Source of the DNA: JAXMCK01 sp046349395
GTDB lineage: Bacteria; Pseudomonadota; Alphaproteobacteria; Geminicoccales; Geminicoccaceae
DNA length: 64,000 nucleotides
Assembly: GCA_046349395.1 (NCBI GenBank)
Contig: JAXMCK010000007.1
Coordinates: 434,001-498,000 of the forward strand
Reading direction: 5' to 3'
In this document: one piece after another, positions 26,457 to 34,968 of the stretch
Layout: each line of letters starts with the position of its first letter
Numbering within the stretch: position 1 is the first letter of the stretch
Notes under the pieces: model-generated
What the model was told of the DNA's origin: nothing
The model's database searches: none
Seen by the model: the letters and a program-made list of their open reading frames with translations, nothing else
Program-made: the position numbers and the translations under genes

Positions 26457-26880
26457 TCCTGTCCCCTGCCTTTGGTGCTGGTCGTCTGCTCGAACTCCGC
26501 GCGTCGAGTGGGCAGCCTGTGCAGCACCTTCTCGACGACGGGAGGTCGGGTTGCACGCCCCGGACGCCTCCGATTGGGGCGTCCTGAATCCCCGTAGCGG
26601 CGGACCCGACGGGCCGACCCTAGAGGTGCCCATTGAGACCGACAATCGCCCCATGCGTCCCTGGCGACGCTCGTCGGGTGAATTCGCTCGCACCCGGATC
26701 CCGGACTGCGCAATGTCGGCCTCGTGATGGATGAACCGCATCCGCCATACGTCTGCCTGTCGGTGCAAAGCGAAACCGAACGCTCCTCCACCAATGTGGG
26801 AACAGTCACAGACGAAAGACCCGCGAGGCTATGTAATGGCACCACGCCATTGAGATTTCCGTAGCGAAAGGACCTGCGAC
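26457..26880. other. 424-nt divergent intergenic region
   Basis: It separates the APC permease (minus) from the metalloprotease (plus). It holds an inverted repeat with 7-bp arms GGACGCC / GGCGTCC (26562-26568, 26578-26584), which would lie in the permease leader. The right-hand 100 nt are AT-richer and probably contain the protease promoter; an AAAGGACC ribosome-binding site precedes the ATG at 26881. No convincing small ORF or RNA gene was recognised. Confidence 0.4.
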
Positions 26881-27837
26881 ATGCCGACATTTCGGGCGTG
26901 GTTGGGTGGACTCTTTGCCGTTCCATTAACCATCATTGCTCTGCAGGCGACGGCACCGGCTGTTGCAGCCGAGCGTATCGCAGGCACGCCGATCACGCTG
27001 CGGGCCGGTCCGTCGGGCTTCCGTAGCTTCGTCCAGCCTGATCCCGCCGGCCCACGCGCGGCGGCGACGGCGACGTTCAACGTCACCTATGTCGGCTTCT
27101 CGTCGCAGGCGCGGACGGCGTTCCAGCGGGCCGTCGACATCTGGGCGCAGAAGGTGCGCTCGCCCGTGCCGATCACGATCAGGGCGACCTACAGGGCTCT
27201 GGGCACGGGCATCCTGGGCTCGGCCGGCCCGAGCTTCGTCTGGCGCGATTTCCCGGGCGCGCCGCGAGCCGGCACCTGGTACGTCGACGCGCTCGCCAAC
27301 AAGCTGCGCGGCAGCCAGCTCGACTCCGGCCCGGACATCGTGGCGGACTTCAGCAGCGCCTTTCCGAACTGGCATTTCGGCAGCGGGGCAGCACCCGCGA
27401 ACACCTACGACTTCACGAGCGTGGTCCTGCACGAGATCGGCCACGGCCTGGGTTTCCTCGGCTTCGGCAACGCCGGTGGCAGTCAGGGCTCGATCCGGCT
27501 GGCGGGCCTGCCATCCATCTTCGACCGCTTCACCGAGAACAGCGCCGGCAAGGCACTGACCTCCTTCGCCGATCCTTCGGTGGCGCTACGGTCGGTGCTG
27601 CTGAGCAACTCGGTGTTCTTCGACAGCACCAGGGTTCGTGCCGCCAACGGCAATGTCAGGGCACGACTCTACGCTCCCGCAGCCTTCCAACCGGGGAGTT
27701 CCTATTCGCACCTCGACGAGAACACCTATGGCCGCGGCAACGTGAACTCGCTGATGACGCCGTTCCTCGGTCAGGCCGAAACGATCCGCAGCCCCGGCCC
27801 GATCGTGCAGGCGATCTTCGGTACCCTCGGCTGGTGA
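26881..27837 (+). CDS. Secreted zinc metalloprotease-like protein with HEIGH motif
   Basis: 318 residues. A Sec signal peptide ends about residue 30 (A-V-A-A-E). Residues about 55-100 (FNVTYVGFSSQARTAFQRAVDIWAQKV) form the helix common before metzincin-type catalytic cores. The zinc motif is H184-E185-x2-H188 in VVLHEIGHGLGFLGF; the position of a third metzincin histidine (HExxHxxGxxH) is Gly194, so the third ligand must come from elsewhere. The C-terminal SYSHLDENTYGRGNVNSLMTPFL contains a methionine like the Met-turn. This is characteristic of uncharacterised secreted HELGHGLGF-type proteins. It probably acts outside the cytoplasm. Confidence 0.8.
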   Translation: MPTFRAWLGGLFAVPLTIIALQATAPAVAAERIAGTPITLRAGPSGFRSFVQPDPAGPRAAATATFNVTYVGFSSQARTAFQRAVDIWAQKVRSPVPITIRATYRALGTGILGSAGPSFVWRDFPGAPRAGTWYVDALANKLRGSQLDSGPDIVADFSSAFPNWHFGSGAAPANTYDFTSVVLHEIGHGLGFLGFGNAGGSQGSIRLAGLPSIFDRFTENSAGKALTSFADPSVALRSVLLSNSVFFDSTRVRAANGNVRARLYAPAAFQPGSSYSHLDENTYGRGNVNSLMTPFLGQAETIRSPGPIVQAIFGTLGW

Positions 27838-27847
27838 CCGGTTGCCC

Positions 27848-29851
27848 TTACGAGACCTTGGCGGCGGCCGCCCTGGCGTCCGTCCGCTGGGTCTCGAACA
27901 GATGCGGCTTCAGTCCTGCCCGCTCCAGCGCCGAGCCAAGCTTCAACCGCAGGAAGGCGCTCGACGTATAGCGCGTCACCTTGGTGTAGTGGTGCTCCTC
28001 CATGTGGCGCACCATCGCCGCGTAGGCGTCGACCAGTTCTTCGTCGATCCGGAAATTGTCGTAGTTCACGAACACCGGCACGCGGTGGCCGATCTCCTTG
28101 CACCGATGCTCGACGGTGCTGCGGATATGGTCGACGTCCTTCGCCGTCCGCACGCGCATGCCCTCGAAGTTCAAGAACAGCGCGTCGCGCATCATGTCGT
28201 AGGTGACGCGGTCGGTGAGATCGAGGGCGAAAAGCGTCTTGTCGAGCCCCATCGCCATCGCCTTGAAGATGCGCCCGTCCATGAGATCCGGCGTGCGGAC
28301 GATCGGCTCGAAGTCCATCTGCGCCAGCACATCGCGCTCGATGTCGATCCCGGGTGCCACCTCGATCAGTTCGACCCCGTCCGCCGCCCGCCGGAACACG
28401 CAGCGCTCGGTGACGTAGAGCACCGGCTGCGAGCGCAGGGCGGCATAGGCGCCGCTGAACGTCACCTGCTCGATTCTTGCCCTGAACTTGCGCGCCTTGC
28501 CTTCCTTCAGGATGCGCAGCTGCCCGTCCTCGATCGCGACTTCCAGGCCGCCGGCGGTGAAGGTGCCGGTGAAGACGACCGCACGCGCGTTCTGGCTGAT
28601 GTTGATGAAGCCGCCGGCCCCCGCCAGCTTCGGGCCGAAGCGGCTGACGTTCACGTTCCCCTCGACGTCGCACTCGGCCATGCCCAGCACCGTGAGGTCG
28701 AGCCCGCCGCCGTCGTAGAAGTCGAACTGCTGGTTCTGGTCGATGATCGCGTCGGTGTTGACCGCCGCCCCGAAATTGAGGCCCGAGGCCGGCACGCCGC
28801 CCACCACGCCGGGCTCGGCCGTCAGCGTGATGAAGGGCAGGATCTTCTCCTCGTTGGCGACCGAGGCCACCCCTTCCGGCATACCGATGCCGAGGTTCAC
28901 GACGCCGTTCGCCGGCAGTTCCATCGCCGCCCGCCGGGCGATGATCTTGCGCTCGTCGAGCGCCATCGGCGGCAGGCTGTCGAGCGGTACCCGCAATTCC
29001 TGCGCATAGGCCGGCGAGTAGGGCGTGGCGTAGGTCTGCTTGTGCAGCGTGGGCTCGGCGACGACCACCGCGTCCACCATGATCCCCGGTACCCGCACCT
29101 GCCGCGGGTGCAGGCTGTGCTCGGCGGCGATGCGCTCGACCTGGGCGATGACGAGCCCGCCCGAGTTCTGTGCCGCCATCGCCATGGCGAGATTGTCGAG
29201 GGTCAGCGCCTCCCGCTCCATGGTGAGATTGCCGAGCGGATCGGCCGTCGTCGCCCGGATGAGTGCTATGTGGATCGGGAAGGCCTTGTAGTAGAGCCAC
29301 TCCTCGCCATCGATCTCCAGCAGCCTGACGATGTCCTCGGTCGTCGCCGCGTTGACCTTGCCCCCCTGCAGGCGGGGGTCGACGAAGGTGCGCAGGCCCA
29401 CCTTCGAGAAGGTGCCGGGCTTGCCGGCGGCGATGTCGCGGTAGAGATGGCTGATGCAGCCCTGGGGTAGGTTGTAGGCCTCGATCTTGTTCTCGATCGC
29501 GAGCCGCCCGATTTTCGGGATCAGGCCGTAATGCCCGCCGATGACCCGCTTCAGCAGGCCCTCGTGGCCGAGGCGGTTGAGACCCTGCTCCTTGCCGTCG
29601 CCCTGCCCCGCCGCGAACAGCAGGGTCAGGTCGCGCGGCTTCCCCGTCTCGGTGAACCGCTTGGCCACACCCTCCAGCAGCGCGTCCGGCGTGCCGATGC
29701 CGACGAAGCCCGAGGTGCAGATCGTGTCCCCGCTCTGCACCAGGGCAACGGCCTCCTCGACCGTGACAATCTTGTTGCGCGGCTCACTCTTGCCCAGACC
29801 TCGCTTGTCGTATTGAGGTCCCGTTCTCATTTCGAGTGCATCCCTGATCAT
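27848..29851 (-). CDS. Acyl-CoA:acetate/3-ketoacid CoA-transferase (fused alpha and beta domains)
   Basis: 667 residues, in one chain the two CoA-transferase domains that are separate subunits in AtoDA. The start has a perfect GGAGG site. The N-terminal domain has DTICTSGFVGIGTPDALLEG; the second contains VVNLGIGMPEGVA and the catalytic glutamate in TLTAEPGVVGG, as in E. coli YdiF. The C-terminal 110 residues add an extra domain (FVNYDNFRIDEELVDAYAAMV) that YdiF-type enzymes of this length often carry. It transfers CoA between acetate, acetoacetate or other short acids and their thioesters. It is convergent with the protease, 10 nt apart. Confidence 0.92.
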   Translation of the reverse strand: MIRDALEMRTGPQYDKRGLGKSEPRNKIVTVEEAVALVQSGDTICTSGFVGIGTPDALLEGVAKRFTETGKPRDLTLLFAAGQGDGKEQGLNRLGHEGLLKRVIGGHYGLIPKIGRLAIENKIEAYNLPQGCISHLYRDIAAGKPGTFSKVGLRTFVDPRLQGGKVNAATTEDIVRLLEIDGEEWLYYKAFPIHIALIRATTADPLGNLTMEREALTLDNLAMAMAAQNSGGLVIAQVERIAAEHSLHPRQVRVPGIMVDAVVVAEPTLHKQTYATPYSPAYAQELRVPLDSLPPMALDERKIIARRAAMELPANGVVNLGIGMPEGVASVANEEKILPFITLTAEPGVVGGVPASGLNFGAAVNTDAIIDQNQQFDFYDGGGLDLTVLGMAECDVEGNVNVSRFGPKLAGAGGFINISQNARAVVFTGTFTAGGLEVAIEDGQLRILKEGKARKFRARIEQVTFSGAYAALRSQPVLYVTERCVFRRAADGVELIEVAPGIDIERDVLAQMDFEPIVRTPDLMDGRIFKAMAMGLDKTLFALDLTDRVTYDMMRDALFLNFEGMRVRTAKDVDHIRSTVEHRCKEIGHRVPVFVNYDNFRIDEELVDAYAAMVRHMEEHHYTKVTRYTSSAFLRLKLGSALERAGLKPHLFETQRTDARAAAAKVS

Positions 29852-30281
29852 GGCCCACCTCCGCGAACGGGGATTGGGCCGCCCTTGTTGTCTGTTCTAG
29901 GCACATGCCGTCACCTACCGGGCCGGCCACCGACTTGCGGATGATGTCGAACGGTCGCGTTTGCGGGGATACAACCCGCTCGTCGAATTGCGTCAAGGTC
30001 GCAACACCGAACCGTCGGCGCGGATGGCGCCCACCCCTCTCCTCCGGCTCTATCCGCATTCATCCCCTATGCAGCTTGCCCTGGTTTCAACACCTAAAAT
30101 ACTATACCCTCATTGGTGTCGTTGGCAGCGGGCGGAGGAAATCGAACGATGATGTTAAGAAAGGCGTCGCAACAAGCGAGCGCGAGCGGGGTCAATCTGA
30201 TATGCATCAGAATATCGGTTGCCAGCTCTGCTCTCGTTTTTGTAACGAGCTGCATAGTTATTTGAGCCTGCAGTAAGGCTT
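29852..30281. other. 430-nt divergent intergenic region containing a small ORF
   Basis: It lies between the CoA-transferase (minus) and the cyclase protein (plus). Bases from about 30060 are clearly AT-richer than the genome around them. The only supported content is the 38-codon ORF at 30149-30265 with its GGAGGAA site. No RNA gene or clear terminator was recognised in the left part. Confidence 0.45.
30149..30265 (+). CDS. Candidate 38-aa leader or small lipoprotein-like peptide
   Basis: ATG at 30149 with GGAGGAA (30134-30140) about 9 nt upstream, TGA at 30263. The peptide has an N-terminal basic stretch (M-M-L-R-K) and a hydrophobic C-terminal half ending V-F-V-T-S-C-I-V-I. V-T-S-C resembles a lipobox but only three residues follow it. 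It ends 16 nt before the cyclase start, so it may be a leader peptide coupled to that gene. No homologue is recognised; it could be chance in an AT-richer gap. Confidence 0.35.
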   Translation: MMLRKASQQASASGVNLICIRISVASSALVFVTSCIVI

Positions 30282-32258
30282 ATGCCACCCGCGGTTACCG
30301 ATCGCGCCGCTGCCGACGAGCCCGAGCGAGGGTATCCTCGCCTTGTCACGGACCGGCATGCCGATCAGCAGCAATCACGGCATCGGCGCAGGCTGACGAC
30401 TGTCTTCAGTGCGGACGTTGCGGGGTTCTCGACCTTAATGGGTATCGCCGAGGAGGAGACGCTGGGGGTCCTGAAGACGGCTCGGCAGATCCTCCGGAGC
30501 AACATAGGCCAACATGGTGGTCGAGAGTTCGGCGTTTACGGCGACTCGTTCATGGCCGAGTTCGACAGCCCGGTCGAGGCTCTGCGCACGGCACTGGATG
30601 TACAAGCCGCCATCGCGACGCTGGACCCGCCGAGCCCGTCCGAACAACCGTTGCGGTTCCGCATCGGCATCCACGTCGACGACGTCATCGCCGATGCGAA
30701 GGACCTTTTCGGCGACGGAGTCAATCTCGCCTCCAGAATTCAGGCCGCCGCTCCGCCCGGAGGGATCGCCCTCTCCGCGAACACGCATGAGCATGTCAGG
30801 CGAAAGATCCATCTGCGATACCGCTACGTCAAATCCCCGTTGCTGAAGAACATCGGCCGTCCGCTTGATATCTATGTGATAGATCCGGCGAGCATTACCG
30901 CCGGCGTTTTGCCCGCACCGACGAAGAAGCCCACGCGTACTGCAGTTGTCGTGACGGGCCTTCTCGGCGGCGCCGCAGTTATGCTGCTGGTCCTGGCAGG
31001 TGGCGAGTGGGGCATGGGGAGTTGGCACCGGCCCGATACGGGGGCGGGCAATGCCAAACCCGCGGTGGCTGTTCTGCCGTTCGCAACGATCTCGCAATCG
31101 GATACCGAAGCTTTGTTCGCTCGAGGACTTGCAGATGACGTTACTATTGATTTGCAGCGATTCCCTGGCATAGAGGTGATCGGTAAAGACTCTGTAAAGG
31201 CCATGTATGAGGAAGGTGGCGTTCGCGCGGTAGTGGAAACTCTCAAACCAGACTACATGGTTTCAGCCTCGGTCAACTATTTTAGTGAAGTCGTAAAAGT
31301 CAATGTGAGTGTCATCGATTCCGCCAGCAACCGGCAGGTCTGGGCAAACCGATTTGAAATGGCCGGCGCGAACTGGTACGTCGGCCAGGAAGAGATGGCG
31401 AAGCAGATGATTTTGCACATTGCCGGGAACGTCAATGAGCAGGAAGTGAATCGGATCGCAAAGAAAAGAGGAGTGATCATGGACGCCTATGAGTTGCGTG
31501 CGAGGGCCAAAGACTACCTCAACGAGTCGACACGAGAGGCGAACGAGAACGCGAAGTCGTTCGCCAGCCAAGCGCTGGAGCTGCAACCCGATTTCGTCGA
31601 GGCGTACAACGACCTCGCTTACGCCTACGTCCGCGATTGGCAGTATGGCTGGTCGGACGATCCGCCTGGGGCGCTCGAGAAGTCGCGCCTGTTCGCCGAG
31701 AAGGCTCTTTCGCTCGACGCCAAGAACTACGTCGCGCACTGGTCCGTTGCCACCGTCGCCTTGTACCTGAGAGACTTCGACCGATCGTTGCGGGAATGGC
31801 GACTCGCGGTCGAGTTGAACCCCGGCGATCCCGACGTCCAAGCCTCGATGATCGACATACTCGTGGCCCGCGGGATGTACGAAGAGGCGCTGGCGCGGAT
31901 CAACGGGGCGCGGCAGATCAATCCGAAATCACCATCCTGGTACAGTTGGAACCTCGGTTACGTGTACTACATGCTCGGTCGGTACGATGAAGCGATCACG
32001 GCGATCGAGAGCATCCCCGAGCCGGACGACATCTACCTCGTCGAGTTGGCCGCGAGCTTTGCGATGCGCGGCAGGCCCGGCGACGACGTCAGGGCCGGCG
32101 AGATCATGCGGCGCGTGAGGGCCGCGATGCCCGACTACAGCCTCGACGCAGCCGCACGGCAACCCTTCGAGGATCCCAAGATCGGCGAGCACTGGCTCGG
32201 CGGGGTTCGCCGTGCCTACGAACTGAGCGAGACGGTCAAGCCGCCAACGGCGAACTGA
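30282..32258 (+). CDS. Class III adenylate/guanylate cyclase with TolB-like and TPR domains
   Basis: 658 residues in four parts. Residues about 36-200 are a class III cyclase domain: metal-binding Asp45 in FSADVAGFS and Asp88 in YGDSFMAEF, and the Asn148/Arg152 pair in VNLASRIQ. One membrane helix spans about 221-240. Residues about 260-385 resemble the TolB-like domain (AVAVLPFATISQ...). From about 405 are TPR-like repeats (AYNDLAYAYVRDW, SWYSWNLGYVYYMLGRYDEAI). The key catalytic residues are present, so it should make cAMP or cGMP. The cytoplasmic cyclase followed by periplasmic sensor domains suggests an envelope-responsive second-messenger enzyme. Base composition is less GC-rich than its neighbours. 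Confidence 0.88.
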   Translation: MPPAVTDRAAADEPERGYPRLVTDRHADQQQSRHRRRLTTVFSADVAGFSTLMGIAEEETLGVLKTARQILRSNIGQHGGREFGVYGDSFMAEFDSPVEALRTALDVQAAIATLDPPSPSEQPLRFRIGIHVDDVIADAKDLFGDGVNLASRIQAAAPPGGIALSANTHEHVRRKIHLRYRYVKSPLLKNIGRPLDIYVIDPASITAGVLPAPTKKPTRTAVVVTGLLGGAAVMLLVLAGGEWGMGSWHRPDTGAGNAKPAVAVLPFATISQSDTEALFARGLADDVTIDLQRFPGIEVIGKDSVKAMYEEGGVRAVVETLKPDYMVSASVNYFSEVVKVNVSVIDSASNRQVWANRFEMAGANWYVGQEEMAKQMILHIAGNVNEQEVNRIAKKRGVIMDAYELRARAKDYLNESTREANENAKSFASQALELQPDFVEAYNDLAYAYVRDWQYGWSDDPPGALEKSRLFAEKALSLDAKNYVAHWSVATVALYLRDFDRSLREWRLAVELNPGDPDVQASMIDILVARGMYEEALARINGARQINPKSPSWYSWNLGYVYYMLGRYDEAITAIESIPEPDDIYLVELAASFAMRGRPGDDVRAGEIMRRVRAAMPDYSLDAAARQPFEDPKIGEHWLGGVRRAYELSETVKPPTAN

Positions 32259-32286
32259 CTTCAACGGCGCGGAGCAGGTGACGTGC

Positions 32287-32316
32287 CGGCGCATGAACGA
32301 CACGGTTCATGCGCCG
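32287..32316. terminator. Strong hairpin between convergent genes
   Basis: Perfect 12-bp arms CGGCGCATGAAC / GTTCATGCGCCG around a 6-nt loop, between the cyclase stop (32258) and the GntP permease stop (32338). It has no T tract on either side. Best read as a shared bidirectional terminator or transcript-end structure. Confidence 0.65.
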
Positions 32317-32337
32317 CGACGTCCCACTAGCCCGACG

Positions 32338-33729
32338 TCAGACCCACCCGGTCGTGTAGTACACGATGATGACGAAGAACACGGCCAGCGTCTTGATGCA
32401 GGTGATGGCGAAGATGTCGCCGTAGGACTGTCGGTGCGTCAGGCCCGTCACCGCGAGCAGCGTGATCACGGCACCGTTGTGCGGCAGCGTGTCCATGCCG
32501 CCCGATGCCATCGAGGCCACCCGGTGCAGCACCTCGTAGCTGATCCCGGCCGCATCGGCCGCCGCCTTGAACTGGTCGGCCATGGCGGCGAGCGCGATGC
32601 TCATGCCGCCCGACGCCGAGCCCGTGATGCCGGCCAGCACGTTGACGGTGATCGCCGTGTTCACGAGCGGGTTCGGGATCGCCTTCAGGAGGTCGGCGAT
32701 GACGACGAAGCCCGGTAGCGCCGCGATGACGCCGCCGAAGCCGTATTCGGCCGCCGTGTTCATCGAGGCCAGCAGGGAGCCCGCGACCGCCGCCTTCGTC
32801 CCTTCGGCGAACTTGGCGCTCACCGGCTTCCAGGCGAAGGCCAGCACGGTGAAGATGCCGAGGATGAGGGCCGCCATCACCGCCCAGATCGCCGAGACGC
32901 CGCCGATGCTGGTGACGATCGGCTTCGCCATGCCGGCCAGCTGGAACTCGTGCGTCGGGCCGTAGAGGGCGGGGATCGCGTAGGTGAAGATCAGGTTCGA
33001 CACGCCCACCACGACGAGCGGCAGGATCGCGATCCAGGGATTGGGCAGCAGTTCGTCCGCGACGGGCTCCGGCTCGTTGGTGTGCCCTTCGCCGTAGCCC
33101 TCGCCCGCGGCCTTCGCCCGGCTGCGGCGGAATTCCAGGAACAGCATGCCGAGGGTGAAGATGAAGATGCCGCCCAGGGTACCGAGGATCGGTGCCGCCC
33201 AGGTCGTCGTCCCGAAGAAGGTCGTCGGGATGATGTTCTGGATCTGCGGGCTGCCCGGCAGGGAGTCCATCGTGAAGGTGAAGGCACCGAGGGCAATCGT
33301 CGGCGGGATCAGCCGCTTCGGGATGTTGCCCTGGCGGAACATCTCGGCGGCGAACGGGTAGACCGCGAAGACGACGACGAACAGCGACACGCCGCCATAG
33401 GTCAGCACGGCACCCACGAGCACGATCGAGAGCATCGCCCGCTGGTGGCCGACGATCCCGATCACCGCCCGCACGATCGCCTTCGAGAAGCCCGACAGCT
33501 CGATGACCTTGCCGAACACGGCACCCAGTAGGAACACCGGGAAGTAGTTCTTCACGAAGCCGACCATCTTCTCCATGAACACGCCGGTGAACATGGGTGC
33601 CACGAGGGTCGGATCGGTCAGGAACACCGCCAGCAACGCGGCGATCGGTGCGAACAGGATGACGCTGAAGCCGCGATAGGCGACGATCATCAGGAAAACG
33701 AGCGCGGCGATGCAGATGATGATCGCCAT
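32338..33729 (-). CDS. GntP-family permease (gluconate/hydroxybutyrate-type H+ symporter)
   Basis: 463 residues with about 12 membrane segments; the start has a GGGGGTGG site. Family patterns include YFPVFLLGAVFGKVIELSG, GGVSLFVVVFAVYPFA, FTMDSLPGSPQIQNIIPT and, near the C-terminus, ITGSASGGMSIALAA with DTLPHNGAVITLLAVTGLTHRQSY. The HNGA..LL...L.H..SY region is typical of GntP relatives linked to 3-hydroxybutyrate or ketone-body use. The substrate is inferred only; no hydroxybutyrate dehydrogenase lies beside it. The CBS-domain gene lies 55 nt upstream on the same strand. Confidence 0.87.
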   Translation of the reverse strand: MAIIICIAALVFLMIVAYRGFSVILFAPIAALLAVFLTDPTLVAPMFTGVFMEKMVGFVKNYFPVFLLGAVFGKVIELSGFSKAIVRAVIGIVGHQRAMLSIVLVGAVLTYGGVSLFVVVFAVYPFAAEMFRQGNIPKRLIPPTIALGAFTFTMDSLPGSPQIQNIIPTTFFGTTTWAAPILGTLGGIFIFTLGMLFLEFRRSRAKAAGEGYGEGHTNEPEPVADELLPNPWIAILPLVVVGVSNLIFTYAIPALYGPTHEFQLAGMAKPIVTSIGGVSAIWAVMAALILGIFTVLAFAWKPVSAKFAEGTKAAVAGSLLASMNTAAEYGFGGVIAALPGFVVIADLLKAIPNPLVNTAITVNVLAGITGSASGGMSIALAAMADQFKAAADAAGISYEVLHRVASMASGGMDTLPHNGAVITLLAVTGLTHRQSYGDIFAITCIKTLAVFFVIIVYYTTGWV

Positions 33730-33784
33730 GGTCCACCCCCAAATCGTTATGGTCGTCGGTGACGACGTTGTGCCGAAAGCCGGG

Positions 33785-34243
33785 TCAGTAGGTACCCGAC
33801 TCGATCATCATCACTTCGGTCTCGAGACCGCGGATCTGCTTGGCGTCGATCTCGACCACCTGTTCCAGCACGTCGCGGTTCGAGAGGACACCGGTCACCC
33901 GGCCGTCCTTGACCACCGGCAGATGGCGGATCTTGTTCTCGTGCATCAGCGAGCGGCAGTCCTCGATCGTCTGCTCGGGCCGCACCGTCACGATGCTGAT
34001 GCTCATGATGTCGCGCACCTTGGTGTCGCGCGCCGTCCGCCCCGCCAGCTCCACCTTCCGCGCATAGTCACGCTCGGAGAGGATGCCGACGAGCTTCGTC
34101 CCTTCCATGACGACGACGGCACCGACATTGCTGGCGGCCATGGCCTGGAGGGCGGCCAGCACCGGCTCGTCGGGTCCGATCGCGACAATCCCGGTCTTCT
34201 TCTTCTCGATCAGCGCCTGCACCGTAAATCGACTACGCTCCAT
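33785..34243 (-). CDS. Tandem CBS-domain protein
   Basis: 152 residues comprising little more than two CBS motifs. The first covers about residues 10-65 (IVAIGPDEPVLAALQAMAASNVGAVVVMEGTKLVGILSERDYARK), the second about 75-135 (ISIVTVRPEQTIEDCRSLMHENKIRHLPVVKDGRVTGVLSNRDVLEQVV). Stand-alone CBS pairs bind adenosine nucleotides such as AMP, ATP or NAD and act as energy sensors. It is probably co-transcribed with the GntP permease that follows, where it could modulate activity; this is inference. Confidence 0.9.
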   Translation of the reverse strand: MERSRFTVQALIEKKKTGIVAIGPDEPVLAALQAMAASNVGAVVVMEGTKLVGILSERDYARKVELAGRTARDTKVRDIMSISIVTVRPEQTIEDCRSLMHENKIRHLPVVKDGRVTGVLSNRDVLEQVVEIDAKQIRGLETEVMMIESGTY

Positions 34244-34331
34244 ATGCCCCCCAAGCGCCGTGGATGTACCGCCCTTCTAGCGTTTCCTGCGGGAGGCGAA
34301 AGCCGAAAGCCGACGAGCCGCTACGGCGGGC

Positions 34332-34847
34332 TCATTCGAGGTCGCGCGGGCGCCAGAACCCCGCCAGCTCGCCGGCCGCCGGCAAAACGGAGGTCCAGGC
34401 CTCGCCCGGGAAGCGCAGCCGGGCCAGGGCCCCGGTCGGAAACTTCTCGGTCATCAGCCGCACCAGCTCGGGATCGCCGCTGCCCGCGAGGCGAAGGGCC
34501 AGCTCCTGAGTGCCGGGATTGTGCCCGACCAGCATGAGCCGCTGCACCCGGTCGGACTGTCGCTGCACGACGTCGAGCAAGCGGCTCGGTGCGGCCAGAT
34601 AAAGGCTCTTCAGATATCGGACCGGCGGCTCCTGCCCGAGCTCTTCGCTCAGCAGGTCCAGCGTGCGCATCGTCCTTTTCGCGGTCGAGCACAGCACGAG
34701 GTCGGGCATCAGCCGCTTGCTCGCCAGCAGCCGGCCCATCGCCTTCGCCGACCGCTCGCCCCTCGGCGCCAAATCCCGGTCGTGATCGTCGACGCCCAGC
34801 TGGTCCCAGCTCGACTTCGCGTGGCGGAGCAGCAGAAGCTCGGGCAT
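34332..34847 (-). CDS. sixA: SixA-type histidine phosphatase
   Basis: 171 residues from the ATG at 34847; the frame continues to 35174 across the ppk1 start region and is not used. The phosphatase RHG motif is R8-H9-A-K-S-S-W near the start. The second histidine lies in LMLVGHNPGTQELA, and a conserved arginine in CSTAKRTMRTLDLL. This is the small SixA branch of the histidine phosphatase superfamily, which removes phosphate from phosphohistidine proteins or other phosphoesters. It is divergent from ppk1 with 121 nt between the starts, so promoters may be shared. Confidence 0.88.
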   Translation of the reverse strand: MPELLLLRHAKSSWDQLGVDDHDRDLAPRGERSAKAMGRLLASKRLMPDLVLCSTAKRTMRTLDLLSEELGQEPPVRYLKSLYLAAPSRLLDVVQRQSDRVQRLMLVGHNPGTQELALRLAGSGDPELVRLMTEKFPTGALARLRFPGEAWTSVLPAAGELAGFWRPRDLE

Positions 34848-34968
34848 CTTGACGTGCGACCTCCGAAAGGGGCGTATCCACCGCGCCGGGCCGCAGCGTG
34901 ACGTGGGCCCGTCGCAGGGGCGGCGCCTGGCCCGCGCAGACGCGGACCGCATGCCCGGGAGGGGACTA

